This document shows positions 13,843 to 21,896 of a stretch of 64,000 nt of DNA, in pieces. The position numbers and the translations under genes are program-made. Within the stretch, counting starts at the first letter, position 1. The number at the start of each line of letters is the position of its first letter. Location of the stretch: positions 1 through 64,000 of IMG/VR virus record IMGVR_UViG_3300037088_000361. The stretch is one strand, 5' to 3'. The stretch comes from a virus. The notes beneath the pieces are model-generated. The model did no database searches. It was not told the origin of the DNA and was given only the letters and a program-made list of their open reading frames with translations.

Positions 13843-15798
13843 TTACTGATGCCAGAACATAGTAGGGTAATCCAACGCTTCATTCAGAGGAGCCGACCCA
13901 TGCAATGGTACTGTTGGGTCTAACCCCCAATCTACGGACCCGCCTCCCCTTAGGAATGTTTGAGTAGCTGCGTATTCTGTATCGTGTTCATCCTGGTACC
14001 CTTGCATTTGGACATTGACAGATGCATCATATGCCGCTTGCGCAGTTGCTTGCGCAGTTGCTTGCGAAGCTGCCTGAGCCGCCAGACTGGCCGTACCAGC
14101 CGCCACCACCGCTGCTTGGTTTAGCGTTGGAGGAGGGAGCGCAGTAGAGTCACTTGTGGTAATAGTGGGATATAGAGATGGGTCGATTTGGCTTGACATA
14201 GGAAGGTCAACAACACCAGCATCGTAAGGTGTACCCCCTGATTGTCCAAGTAATCCAGAACCAGAAGGAGAGTCTTGGTAAGTAGTACTAGGTTGTGTGA
14301 AAGCCCAATCTGATGGAACACCACCATAATTAAACGGTCCGCTATCATCCACAACTGATGCTGTTCCTGACACATTGATGTTCTGAACAGTGTTTGTAGG
14401 CTGCCCACCTTGTGCTACAAAAAGACCAGCATTTATGTATTCTTGTAGTGGTTTAGGGTTATCAGGCTCCCACAATGAGATGTTGGACATCCCAGATGGG
14501 GCTTTCCCTGGATTCCAAAAGATATTGTTGGAATCGGCTGACCCTCCGAAAGCTATAGGGTCTATGCCAGCAGCGGAACCACCCATGAAAGCACCAGTAG
14601 GGGCTAACTGCGGGATTTTGGTTCCAGTCAAAATAGACAATGGAGACCAATCCCATGTCACTGTAGGATTTGATGCAAGAGCCTCACCAGTGGAAACAAT
14701 ACCGAAATCTTGGTTTGAAACAGAGATTCTAGAAGGAGCTGACGCAGATGCCCAAGTTGGTGGTGGGGGCAGACTACCAGTGGTGGCGAAAGTGATTAAA
14801 TCACTTACGCCTTGGTAACCGGGGCTCTGTTGAAGAATACTATCACCCATATATTTCAGAATATTAGTAAAAGAGCCCCAAGTACTCGTTAGTGAGTTTT
14901 GCTGTGATATAACATTCGCCCCACCAACAGCAAACACACCTATGCCCAGAGCACCACCATACAGGGATGCATCTATAGCACTCCACCCATTCCCAGGCAA
15001 AGCTTCGAAGGTAATACCGCTAGCCTCATCCTGTATTCCGGCTGGTGTATAATCCTGAAACGTTTGACTTTCCCAAAATTGGACAACGCTTAGGTCAGTA
15101 GGTGCTAGGGGGCGAAGTTTGGCATACATCCCGGATTCAAAGTCTGGTAAGCTAGGATTACTTAATATACGCGTACCAGTTCCCATATCATCGGGGGCAA
15201 AAGTAAGCGTACCAGTTCCCACATCAGCGCTTGCCAGGTTAAGACTGTAACTATCTTGGGCACCGAGCTGCTCCCAACACCCTGTGAAGGGAGTGACCAT
15301 GTACCCATCTTCTTCGACCCAAAGACGCGTCAATATGTCTAGGAGACCCTCATCCGTGGGGGGCACCCTCGCAAGTAGGCTGCTAGGAGCACCGATGCTT
15401 TCCGATGCATAAATACCGGACCTATTGGGCATAACAGGACCAGTGTAGGGGTTTGCTGCCCCATAATCAGCCGCACTTTGCAAGTTTGCAGCAGAAAGGG
15501 AGTCGAGTGCGGCTGCTTCGGCTTGTGCAACGACGGCAGCATCGGCAGCTTTAGTATTTAAGTCATTTATCCATGCGTCAAAACTTGGCTGTCCGCTGGC
15601 TTGGAGGGCGTGGAATTGGTCTGGAGTTAAATCATATGCCTTCCCACTAAGACTTGTCACCGAATATGTGTGGTTTAGTATATTATAAATCCCCGAAACG
15701 GGCTGAGTAGCGACCTGCGAAGAAACATAGTTCCACGCATTACTAACCCAACCACCAATCACACCAGTACCTTGAAATGGTATTCTCCATCCAGGCAT
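13843..15798 (-). CDS. Large putative virion protein of unknown type (651 aa)
   Basis: The product is rich in Ser, Gly, Ala, Thr and Pro, with repeated low-complexity linkers and two Ala/Gln helices (residues 85-110, AADAAVVAQAEAAALDSL; and 570-600, a run of ATAQATAQAAYDAS-type sequence). Short conserved-looking pieces such as SGIYASESIGAPSSLL suggest an assembled surface protein. There is no signal peptide or known domain. It follows the six-paralogue array on the same strand, has AGGAG before its ATG, and is closed by a terminator, so it appears to be the last gene of that structural transcript. A head or tail decoration role is inference from context. Confidence 0.6.
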   Translation of the reverse strand: MPGWRIPFQGTGVIGGWVSNAWNYVSSQVATQPVSGIYNILNHTYSVTSLSGKAYDLTPDQFHALQASGQPSFDAWINDLNTKAADAAVVAQAEAAALDSLSAANLQSAADYGAANPYTGPVMPNRSGIYASESIGAPSSLLARVPPTDEGLLDILTRLWVEEDGYMVTPFTGCWEQLGAQDSYSLNLASADVGTGTLTFAPDDMGTGTRILSNPSLPDFESGMYAKLRPLAPTDLSVVQFWESQTFQDYTPAGIQDEASGITFEALPGNGWSAIDASLYGGALGIGVFAVGGANVISQQNSLTSTWGSFTNILKYMGDSILQQSPGYQGVSDLITFATTGSLPPPPTWASASAPSRISVSNQDFGIVSTGEALASNPTVTWDWSPLSILTGTKIPQLAPTGAFMGGSAAGIDPIAFGGSADSNNIFWNPGKAPSGMSNISLWEPDNPKPLQEYINAGLFVAQGGQPTNTVQNINVSGTASVVDDSGPFNYGGVPSDWAFTQPSTTYQDSPSGSGLLGQSGGTPYDAGVVDLPMSSQIDPSLYPTITTSDSTALPPPTLNQAAVVAAGTASLAAQAASQATAQATAQAAYDASVNVQMQGYQDEHDTEYAATQTFLRGGGSVDWGLDPTVPLHGSAPLNEALDYPTMFWHQ

Positions 15799-15845
15799 AG
15801 CATTACTCCTCTACTTCCCCCGTTACCCAACAATGCCACTTTGAA

Positions 15846-16355
15846 CTAGTTCTCCGTCACGAACACAGTCATGACAAACGGTCCGCTTATACATCCCCCG
15901 GCCACGTAGATATCCAAGCTGCCCTTGTCGTTGGCAGCCAAGTTCAGGGCGGTGATGTCCCCATCCTCAAACTCCGTTGCACCAACCGGGTTGCTGGCAT
16001 GAAGGAAGACCTCCTTGTCACTGACACCCATAGCTCCTGGGGTCAGCGCTCCAGTCTGGGAATAGCTAGCGGTAAACAAAGGGGTGGGCACGGGGTCGAG
16101 CGTCAGTGGAACCAGCACAGCGGGGGAAGATGCCGTCGTGACCACCGTCCCGCCTGAGGTACTTGTCTCAAAGCGCCTGACAACAAGAATGTATAAACCA
16201 TAAGTGTTGTTTACGTTGTTGTCTAGTTTTATGCCACGAATGCTCAGAGCCCTAGCCCCCGCCTTGATGGAAAAAAACGGAAGGTACAGAAAAGTAGTAA
16301 CACTTGTGGTGCTCCACGGAGTGGCCTGTTGCGAACGAATTGCGTATGTGTACAT
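15846..16355 (-). CDS. Paralogue 1 of six: MYTY-family beta-rich protein (169 aa)
   Basis: The protein is one of six consecutive relatives that share an order of short motifs: MYTYAIR at the start, KAGARALSIRGIKLD, a strand ending LYILVVRR, a TLDPVPTPLFTASYSQTGALT segment, then DKGSLDIYVAGG and a terminal VFVTEN. The spacing is consistent with one beta-sandwich domain. GGAGG lies 8 nt before the ATG. No signal peptide, catalytic residues or named family are seen. Position among virion genes suggests a surface or decoration protein, but this is inferred from context only. It is the last and one of the short members of the array. Confidence 0.75.
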   Translation of the reverse strand: MYTYAIRSQQATPWSTTSVTTFLYLPFFSIKAGARALSIRGIKLDNNVNNTYGLYILVVRRFETSTSGGTVVTTASSPAVLVPLTLDPVPTPLFTASYSQTGALTPGAMGVSDKEVFLHASNPVGATEFEDGDITALNLAANDKGSLDIYVAGGCISGPFVMTVFVTEN

Positions 16356-16381
16356 ATCAACTTCCTCCTTATTTGGTCAGC

Positions 16382-16975
16382 TTACCGCCTACTACGGCCA
16401 CTGCTCTTGTAAGAACTTGTATTTCTCCCAGCAACGTCGAAATTTCTCCTGAAAGGGTTCTCCTCAACAAACAAGGTTAGAACTGTGGCAGTGCTTGCGG
16501 TAGGGGAAGCTATCTGTACGTCTACGCATCCGTGGTCATAGGCAGAAAGAGCCAGACCGTCGGCGCTTCCAAGCTCCCATTCCGTGCTTCCGATGTTTCC
16601 GCTGAGCGATATCAGCGTCTCCATGTCCGTGTGTGCCTTGACTATGGAGCCCCAAGACCCAGGACCATAGATGGTGAACAAAGGGGCTGCGGCGGTATCC
16701 AGCGTAAAGGGCAGCACGCTGGCAGAAGGGAGGGAGGTAACCCCCGGTTGATAAAGGTAGGCATTGCTTGAGGTTATGCTCATGCCACGACGGGTCAACA
16801 AAAGGTAGATTTGAGGTTGCCCGTAGACCCAGTCAACCTTAATGCCTCGTATTCGCACTGCCCTGCCGCCAGGAACCAAAGAAAGGACTGGAGCCCACAT
16901 AGTGGCAGCATTAGGCGGGTTGGCAAGTGCCGTGCCGGGTGAGGTAACCGATGTGCGTACAGCGTAAGTATACAT
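16382..16975 (-). CDS. Paralogue 2 of six, with C-terminal extension (197 aa)
   Basis: Family motifs are MYTYAVRT, VPGGRAVRIRGIKVD, IYLLLTRR, AAPLFTIYGP, GCVDVQIA and LFVEEN. After the shared domain it continues with NPFRRNFDVAGRNTSSYKSS and a basic end, an extension shared only with paralogue 4 (NPFRTRYDLAGSRTDALKSG). The GSLDIYV motif is altered here to GCVDVQI. The ATG at 16975 is preferred, with CGGAGGG just upstream; the longer frame overlaps the previous gene. The basic tail might contact nucleic acid or a virion partner. Function is unknown. Confidence 0.75.
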   Translation of the reverse strand: MYTYAVRTSVTSPGTALANPPNAATMWAPVLSLVPGGRAVRIRGIKVDWVYGQPQIYLLLTRRGMSITSSNAYLYQPGVTSLPSASVLPFTLDTAAAPLFTIYGPGSWGSIVKAHTDMETLISLSGNIGSTEWELGSADGLALSAYDHGCVDVQIASPTASTATVLTLFVEENPFRRNFDVAGRNTSSYKSSGRSRR

Positions 16976-16985
16976 ATTCCCTCCG

Positions 16986-17459
16986 TTAGTTCTCCACGAC
17001 AAATGCGTTAAAATTAAAACCCTGACTGACCTGCGAGGCAGCCACGTAGATATCCAAGCTACCTGGGTCGTTGGCCGGGAGAATCAGATTTCCGCCATCC
17101 ACCCATTCGGTCTGTCCTACACTACCGCCAGCCATCCGTAGCGCTTCAAAATCAGCAAGTGACCGTGTTACTGTAAGGGCACCGGAGGCCGACCAAATAG
17201 CACTGAACTGTGGGTTAGAAGTAGCGTCAGTTGTAAGGAACAAGGGCGGTACAGCAGCCCCGCCTGTGGTATAAGCACCCACCCGACGTACTACGATAAT
17301 ATAGTAGGCTACCGTAGCGTAGACGTAAATTGGAATCTTTAGACCCATTAAAGTAACGTCGTGGTTCCCTGCCTTAACAGAAAGGTGGGGTCCACTAAGC
17401 CAAGCATTTGCCGTGGCTGATGTTGAACCACCAGTGCAATAAAGGTTATATGTGTACAT
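16986..17459 (-). CDS. Paralogue 3 of six (157 aa)
   Basis: Family motifs are MYTYNLYC, KAGNHDVTLMGLKIP, YYIIVVRR, NPQFSAIWSASGALTV, DPGSLDIYVAAS and a terminal AFVVEN. It is a short member without the C-terminal extension and closely follows the layout of paralogue 1. The ATG at 17459 has GAGGAG upstream and lies 1 nt after the stop of paralogue 4, so translation is probably coupled. The sequence between the motifs is strongly diverged from its neighbours, including in the loop before the VVRR strand. No function can be assigned. Confidence 0.75.
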   Translation of the reverse strand: MYTYNLYCTGGSTSATANAWLSGPHLSVKAGNHDVTLMGLKIPIYVYATVAYYIIVVRRVGAYTTGGAAVPPLFLTTDATSNPQFSAIWSASGALTVTRSLADFEALRMAGGSVGQTEWVDGGNLILPANDPGSLDIYVAASQVSQGFNFNAFVVEN

Positions 17460-17460
17460 G

Positions 17461-18024
17461 CTATCTCCTCTGAACAATGCCACTCTTCAGGGCATCGGTC
17501 CTTGAACCAGCCAAGTCGTACCTTGTGCGGAACGGGTTTTCCTCAATTAAGACTTCCAAGTATTGGACTATAGCACCGGCATTCGGCGTTGCCATATAAA
17601 TATCCAGACTCCCCAAGTCGTAGGCGGGCATCGCCAAATTGGTGATGTCACCGTCGTCCCATTCCGTAAGACCGATGGTCCCGCCCGCCTCAAAGTAAAC
17701 CTCTTCGTCGGAAGGTGATGCGGTGACGCTCATGTTAGCACCATCAAGGGAGTAAAGGCTGATGAACTGTGGGCTGGGACCGGGGGCAGCGTTGTCCAAG
17801 GTCATTGCAAAAGGTGTGGCGACACCCCCACCTGTAGAAGCGATAGCTCTGCGCACGACAAGAACAAAAACAGGGTAGGTAGCACCCGTGCCACCCAAGC
17901 TATCAAACTTTACTCCACGCAAGCGGATTGCACGGGAGCCCGGTTTGATGGACCCAATGGGTCCCTTCCACGTGTTTGCCACGAATGTCGTGTTTGCTTG
18001 TAATCCTAGTTTGAATGTATACAT
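17461..18024 (-). CDS. Paralogue 4 of six, with C-terminal extension (187 aa)
   Basis: Family motifs are MYTFKLG, KPGSRAIRLRGVKFD, VFVLVVRR, SPQFISLYSLDGANMSV, DLGSLDIYMAT and VLIEEN. Like paralogue 2 it continues with an NPFR...D-L-AG...KSG...RR tail of about 25 residues. AGGAGACGAGA precedes the ATG. The alternation of short and extended members suggests that a two-gene unit was duplicated. No catalytic motif or membrane segment is seen. Confidence 0.75.
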   Translation of the reverse strand: MYTFKLGLQANTTFVANTWKGPIGSIKPGSRAIRLRGVKFDSLGGTGATYPVFVLVVRRAIASTGGGVATPFAMTLDNAAPGPSPQFISLYSLDGANMSVTASPSDEEVYFEAGGTIGLTEWDDGDITNLAMPAYDLGSLDIYMATPNAGAIVQYLEVLIEENPFRTRYDLAGSRTDALKSGIVQRR

Positions 18025-18067
18025 TCTCGTCTCCTATTGCCCAAAATCCCACTGCTGATTACTGAGC

Positions 18068-18523
18068 TTACTCCACCACGATTACATTCATCTTGAAGCT
18101 TGAGCTAGCTGTGGGGGAAGTCACATACACATCCAAACTTCCTTGGTAATTAGCAGGCAATATTAAGCCTGACATGCTCTCCCTCCACTCCGGCTGTCCG
18201 GTGACGCCACCGGTCGCATGGTAGACTTCCTTGTCGGTATACCCATTGGTCGCTGTCAAAGCCCCCGAAGCTGAGTACACAGCGGCAAATAAGGGAGTGG
18301 GGGCATCCAATGTGAGGGCGACCGGCGAGGTAGTGGTCCCCGTCGTAAAGGCACATCCACGGCGAATCGCCAAGATGTACAATTGCACGTTCGGGTCAAA
18401 GGCGATGTCCACTATGGCAATGGGCTTCGCACCCGGTTTAATGGAGAAGAAGGGGAGAAACCGATTGACCGTAGACGACGTAGTATTGCTGAGAGAGCGG
18501 AAGATATAATTGTACACTGTCAT
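18068..18523 (-). CDS. Paralogue 5 of six (151 aa)
   Basis: The shortest member begins MTVYNYIFRS and contains KPGAKPIAIVDIAFD, LYILAIRR, TPLFAAVYSASGALTA, YQGSLDVYVTS and a final VIVVE. The central segment is close to those of paralogues 1 and 3, supporting common descent. AAAGGAG directly precedes the ATG. No other feature distinguishes its role. Confidence 0.75.
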   Translation of the reverse strand: MTVYNYIFRSLSNTTSSTVNRFLPFFSIKPGAKPIAIVDIAFDPNVQLYILAIRRGCAFTTGTTTSPVALTLDAPTPLFAAVYSASGALTATNGYTDKEVYHATGGVTGQPEWRESMSGLILPANYQGSLDVYVTSPTASSSFKMNVIVVE

Positions 18524-18529
18524 TCTCCT

Positions 18530-19444
18530 TTAGTTGGATTGCTCCGCAACAATAATGTATAACGGGAGAATCAAACCTGATGAACCTGGGGTCATTACTG
18601 AGATGTCAAGGCTTCCTCGGTCGTTACGGTCAAGACTTGCAGAACCTTTAGCGGCCACCCACTGGTCCACACCCAAGCTTCCGCTTGTCATAGTGATTAC
18701 TTCCTGGTCGCTATTCGAGGGATAAGTGGTAAGAAAACCAGTCTGTCCGTTAATGTAGTCAAAGGCACAGGTAAAGCCAGGGGCTGGGGCTTTGGCTGAT
18801 AGTGGAGTGATTGTCGGGTGACCGGCTGGTCCGCTCCAAGCACCCATACCACCTTGCCAGCCCGCCACACCACTACCATTGTAGTAAGTGTAGCACCCCA
18901 TATAAATGTAGCCAGGCTTGCCTATATACTGTGTGTCATTGAGAGAGCATTGGCTGGAAAGAAGAGTACCTTCACCTACTAAGCTGGAGTCAAATATCGT
19001 CACATACCAAGTTGAAGAAACTCCTGCAGCGGGCATGGTAACCGGCCAACTCGTGCGTCCATTGGCTGTTGATTTGTAAGTAAGAGGTCCCCAATTTGGT
19101 CCCGACACCAACACATTTGTTCCCGACTGGGATAATCCAAGGTGAGTGCTATCTACTGCATACACAGCGTTTGGATAGTTAACCCCCCCGATAGAAACAA
19201 CATAGGGGCTGTTAATGTTAGCTCCCCATGATGTGGCTTTTGCTCCTCTTCGGGTAATAAGAGTGTAAATAGGATAATCGCATGCCCCAAACTTCAGGGA
19301 CTTGATGGTTACCGGACGTGCTCCGCCGTGAAGAGTAAAGAGTGTATTCCAAACATTCCCAGTTGGTTGGGTTGGAGGAGTTCCTTTGTTATAAGACAAA
19401 CTAGGTCCTATTCCAGGAAACTGTACTGCATAAGTGTACTCCAT
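18530..19444 (-). CDS. Paralogue 6 of six, with large insertion (304 aa)
   Basis: The first-transcribed member starts MEYTYAVQFPG at 19444, where CGGAGG lies 9 nt upstream; the longer frame is rejected. It keeps GGARPVTIKSLKFG, IYTLITRR, DRGSLDISVM and a terminal IIVAEQSN. Between the RR strand and the C-terminal half it carries about 140 extra residues rich in Gly, Thr, Tyr and Ser (for example TYYNGSGVAGWQGG). This could be an exposed loop or an inserted domain such as a sugar-binding patch. It heads the array behind a leader with a GCAA-tetraloop hairpin at 19462-19479. Confidence 0.72.
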   Translation of the reverse strand: MEYTYAVQFPGIGPSLSYNKGTPPTQPTGNVWNTLFTLHGGARPVTIKSLKFGACDYPIYTLITRRGAKATSWGANINSPYVVSIGGVNYPNAVYAVDSTHLGLSQSGTNVLVSGPNWGPLTYKSTANGRTSWPVTMPAAGVSSTWYVTIFDSSLVGEGTLLSSQCSLNDTQYIGKPGYIYMGCYTYYNGSGVAGWQGGMGAWSGPAGHPTITPLSAKAPAPGFTCAFDYINGQTGFLTTYPSNSDQEVITMTSGSLGVDQWVAAKGSASLDRNDRGSLDISVMTPGSSGLILPLYIIVAEQSN

Positions 19445-19610
19445 GAAAAGCCTCCGTGAGCAGCAACCTTGCGGCTGCTTGCTTGTCTTTGTCCCTTGCC
19501 CGGTCAGTATGGCGCATCCCGAATAGGGGCAGGTCCCGTTGGGATAAAATATCAAATCCCCTCATTCCGCCAGAACCATCAATGACCTGAGGGTTTACTT
19601 CTCCCCTCAT
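19401..19610 (-). CDS. Doubtful small ORF in the leader of the paralogue array (69 aa)
   Basis: An ATG at 19610 opens a frame with a plausible charged middle (MRGFDILSQRDLPLFG, then TDRARDKDKQAAARLLLTEA) that overlaps the start of paralogue 6 by 44 nt. It lacks a clear ribosome site. The 234-nt gap otherwise holds only the hairpin at 19462-19479, so this stretch may be an untranslated leader instead. Confidence 0.3.
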   Translation of the reverse strand: MRGEVNPQVIDGSGGMRGFDILSQRDLPLFGMRHTDRARDKDKQAAARLLLTEAFHGVHLCSTVSWNRT

Positions 19611-19678
19611 ATAGGGAAACCGTAGTTAAAGTTTTGGGTTGGGGAATTATTGTCTAGAAGGAGTGGGAAGTCCTAGCC

Positions 19679-20767
19679 TTAACGCTTCACATATCCAGTA
19701 CATTCGGGGTGGTCCGAGCATTGACCATACATCTTGAAACCGTTATCGTCATAGCCTTTGCGATGGTTTACTTGGTCGCAGCCACACTGGCAACGGTAGC
19801 TCTCGTCAACCTCGGCGATTGCCCGCTTGGCGTCGTCGTCGGCGGGGATGACATCTACGCCTTGGCACATGAACTTACCGATGGGGGTACTGAACGTATC
19901 GCCGTCCTTAAGGTTGTCGTTGGTCTGGAACTCAGCATAGAGTTCCCGATAGAGTTGTTCGGCAAGGTCAAGGTTCTTGGCGTCGTGGTGGACATTGAGC
20001 CATGAGTCGGAAGTCTTTACCGTGGGGGGACCATCTGCGGCCTCTCCCAGTTCCTCGCCTTGAAGACCAACGATATACCAGAATCCGTCTTCTTTCCTTT
20101 GCACGGGATAATCCCTCGGGGCGGCGGAAACGGCCGCAGCCTGCTTAGCGATGGCGGAAGCGGGTTTTTGTATCCGACTATCGTTGGACCTCCCGGTCCG
20201 GGGTTCAACATCAGGGTTTCCTATATAATACGACTCCCTATACTGGCTAGGAATTAGCATGACATCCTCTTGGAACACCTTACGTCCTCGTGGATACTGC
20301 TCGTTCTTGACGGTCACGCAGAACCCCCAAGGTTTGAAGTAATGCAGACCCTCAACCACTACCGCTTCCATATAAATGCCGAGGTCTCGTTCGAGGACGA
20401 TGATTTTCTCCCCAACCTTGGGGACCCATTCATCGGTAGGTAACGCTTTGGGCTCCACATCTGGCTCGGAGCCATAATCACGACGCTTTGAGGAGCCTGC
20501 TATCCCCACATCCTTCATGAACGCTTGGTCCTCGGGGCTGCTGAGGTCGGGGAGGTTGGGACCGTCCCCCGCCTTGGCGGGGTCGATGAGGTAGCCCTCG
20601 TATTTGATGGCCCAGTCCACCGAGCTTGAGACATGGTCGTGGAGCCACTTGAAGCAGTCGTTATGGGACATCGGCTCCGTGAGGGTCTTTCCGTCCTTCT
20701 TGACGACATGCAAGGAAGTCTCGGTGCTATTCAGGAAGGCGGACTTGAACGGACTGGGGCTGGACAT
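19679..20767 (-). CDS. Hypothetical protein with C-terminal zinc cluster (362 aa)
   Basis: The N-terminal 80 residues are helical (SHNDCFKWLHDHVSSSVDWAIKY). A beta-rich middle follows at 110-185 (VGEKIIVLERDLGIYMEAVVV, a barrel-like segment), then a low-complexity linker near 200-225. The C-terminus has CQCGCDQVNHRKG and QCSDHPEC, a probable zinc site resembling those of other small phage proteins in this window. There is no signal peptide. I cannot assign a function; it lies between the paralogue array and the deoxyribosyltransferase-like gene and is separated from both by short gaps. Confidence 0.65.
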   Translation of the reverse strand: MSSPSPFKSAFLNSTETSLHVVKKDGKTLTEPMSHNDCFKWLHDHVSSSVDWAIKYEGYLIDPAKAGDGPNLPDLSSPEDQAFMKDVGIAGSSKRRDYGSEPDVEPKALPTDEWVPKVGEKIIVLERDLGIYMEAVVVEGLHYFKPWGFCVTVKNEQYPRGRKVFQEDVMLIPSQYRESYYIGNPDVEPRTGRSNDSRIQKPASAIAKQAAAVSAAPRDYPVQRKEDGFWYIVGLQGEELGEAADGPPTVKTSDSWLNVHHDAKNLDLAEQLYRELYAEFQTNDNLKDGDTFSTPIGKFMCQGVDVIPADDDAKRAIAEVDESYRCQCGCDQVNHRKGYDDNGFKMYGQCSDHPECTGYVKR

Positions 20768-20803
20768 AAGTGCTCCTCATTTATGTGCCATGAAGTTCTT
20801 TCA

Positions 20804-21412
20804 TCAGTTCAACTTGGCAGAAGGGGGTCGCAAGCATTCCTCTTGGGCGGGGGCGTTGCCGTATGGCATCCCCCTCAATTCATCCCCAATCTCCGATTCA
20901 CGAGACTGTTCAGCCCCTATCCCTTCGAGCATCTGCTGTCGCTCTTCACGAGTGGATGGCACCCTCATGCGGTGCCCTTCCTCGTGCTCGGTATAGCTCC
21001 AGCCCCCCAAGGTTCCTTGGCTGACTCTCGTCAATTCTTCCATAATCCTCTTCCACTCCCGTGCCTTCTTGTCGAGCGACAGGAGAAGGTTGTTGACGGA
21101 CTTGCTGTCAGTGGGCTGGACGGCGTTCGGGTTAACGATAAATAACGGCTTGCCGAGGACGAACGCCATGCCGATGTCGAACAGGCTGCCTTGGCTGGTG
21201 GGTTCATACCAGACGTGGACCTCGTCCGAGTGCTCCATGGCAAAGCGGTTGTCTTCGCAAATCTTGAGGGAGTCCTGGTCCTGCATCGTGTCCCGTGCGG
21301 GCCAATGAACAGTATTTCCCTCCACATTCTCCTGCTGGCGAACCCAATCGGCGATGGCTCGGGTTTGCTCCTCGCTGGCGTACCTTACCGGGCAAATCAG
21401 GAATATGCGCAT
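20804..21412 (-). CDS. Nucleoside 2-deoxyribosyltransferase-like protein
   Basis: The first 110 residues read MRIFLICPVRYAS, then a helix, then EVHVWYEPTSQGSLFDIGMA and FVLGKPLFIVN. This is the Rossmann-like pattern of the deoxyribosyltransferase family, whose active site usually has an acidic residue in a GxxxE/D turn; here the sequence is SQGSLFD. Such enzymes swap bases on deoxynucleosides, or in relatives cleave nucleotide glycosidic bonds. The C-terminal 90 residues are charged and probably disordered. AGGAG precedes the ATG. It may salvage nucleotides or modify host signalling molecules; the substrate is unknown. Confidence 0.65.
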   Translation of the reverse strand: MRIFLICPVRYASEEQTRAIADWVRQQENVEGNTVHWPARDTMQDQDSLKICEDNRFAMEHSDEVHVWYEPTSQGSLFDIGMAFVLGKPLFIVNPNAVQPTDSKSVNNLLLSLDKKAREWKRIMEELTRVSQGTLGGWSYTEHEEGHRMRVPSTREERQQMLEGIGAEQSRESEIGDELRGMPYGNAPAQEECLRPPSAKLN

Positions 21413-21603
21413 GGTTTCTCCTCTATAACAAGCGAGTATGGGTGGACGGAAGGTCTCGGAAGGTGCTTCGCTTCCTCCACCATCAGAGCCACGATAAGCC
21501 CCGACACCATGAGAACGAGAAGCAGGATGATGATGTATGCGGCGATTGCCGCTTTCGCTTGCCCGAACAGCCGGTTAAACTGTGGTCTGAGCTTTTTGCC
21601 CAC
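21397..21603 (-). CDS. Small single-pass membrane protein (68 aa)
   Basis: A GTG at 21603 with AAGGAAAAG upstream opens a 68-residue frame overlapping the end of the frameshifted gene before it. Residues 17-41 form one strong membrane helix (AAIAAYIIILLLVLMVSGLIVALMV), with a basic N-terminus and an acidic C-terminal tail. The charge pattern suggests that the N-terminus stays in the cytoplasm. A holin-like or regulatory membrane role is possible, but the lysis gene in this window lies far away. The start is inferred. Confidence 0.55.
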   Translation of the reverse strand: MGKKLRPQFNRLFGQAKAAIAAYIIILLLVLMVSGLIVALMVEEAKHLPRPSVHPYSLVIEEKPCAYS

Positions 21604-21867
21604 GGGTCTTTTCCTTTTGGAGCTTAGTCTGGAAATCGCAAAAGTCGGCGATGTCCCGCAGGCAGCTTGCGGCATAGGTGGTGAAGCTGTAGGGGAAGAA
21701 GTTATACTGACGCCACGTGGGGAACCACTCAATGGTCCCGAAGACCAAGTTGTCCGTGGTAGCTTGACCCCGAACACCCTGGTCTTGCCGCTCTTGCTTG
21801 GTCCGACGTACTTTATGATGAGGTGCTTCCCCGTCGCTCCGTCCTCGCTACACAGGTTTAAGGCCAT
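21575..21867 (-). CDS. Conserved phage protein broken by a frameshift
   Basis: The ATG at 21867 starts MALNLCSEDGATGKHLIIKYVG and continues through SKSGKTRVFG. The natural continuation then lies in another frame (QATTDNLVFGTIEWFPTWRQ, FTTYAASCLRDIADFCDFQ) to a stop at 21575. Adding one base to the four-base run at 21768-21771 restores a single protein of about 97 residues. The pattern GTIEWFPTWRQYNFFP followed by CLRDIADF is one I recall from a widespread small phage family of unknown function. The frame break is most likely a sequencing error. Confidence 0.65.
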
Positions 21868-21896
21868 GGTTACTCCTATAGCGATAATACCAGATT

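Noticed and set aside
21868-21896. AAAATCCC followed by TATTAT before the frameshifted 97-aa gene as a P-family promoter
   Set aside because: The box-to-core distance is about 12 nt, not 21-22, so it may be a promoter but not of this family.
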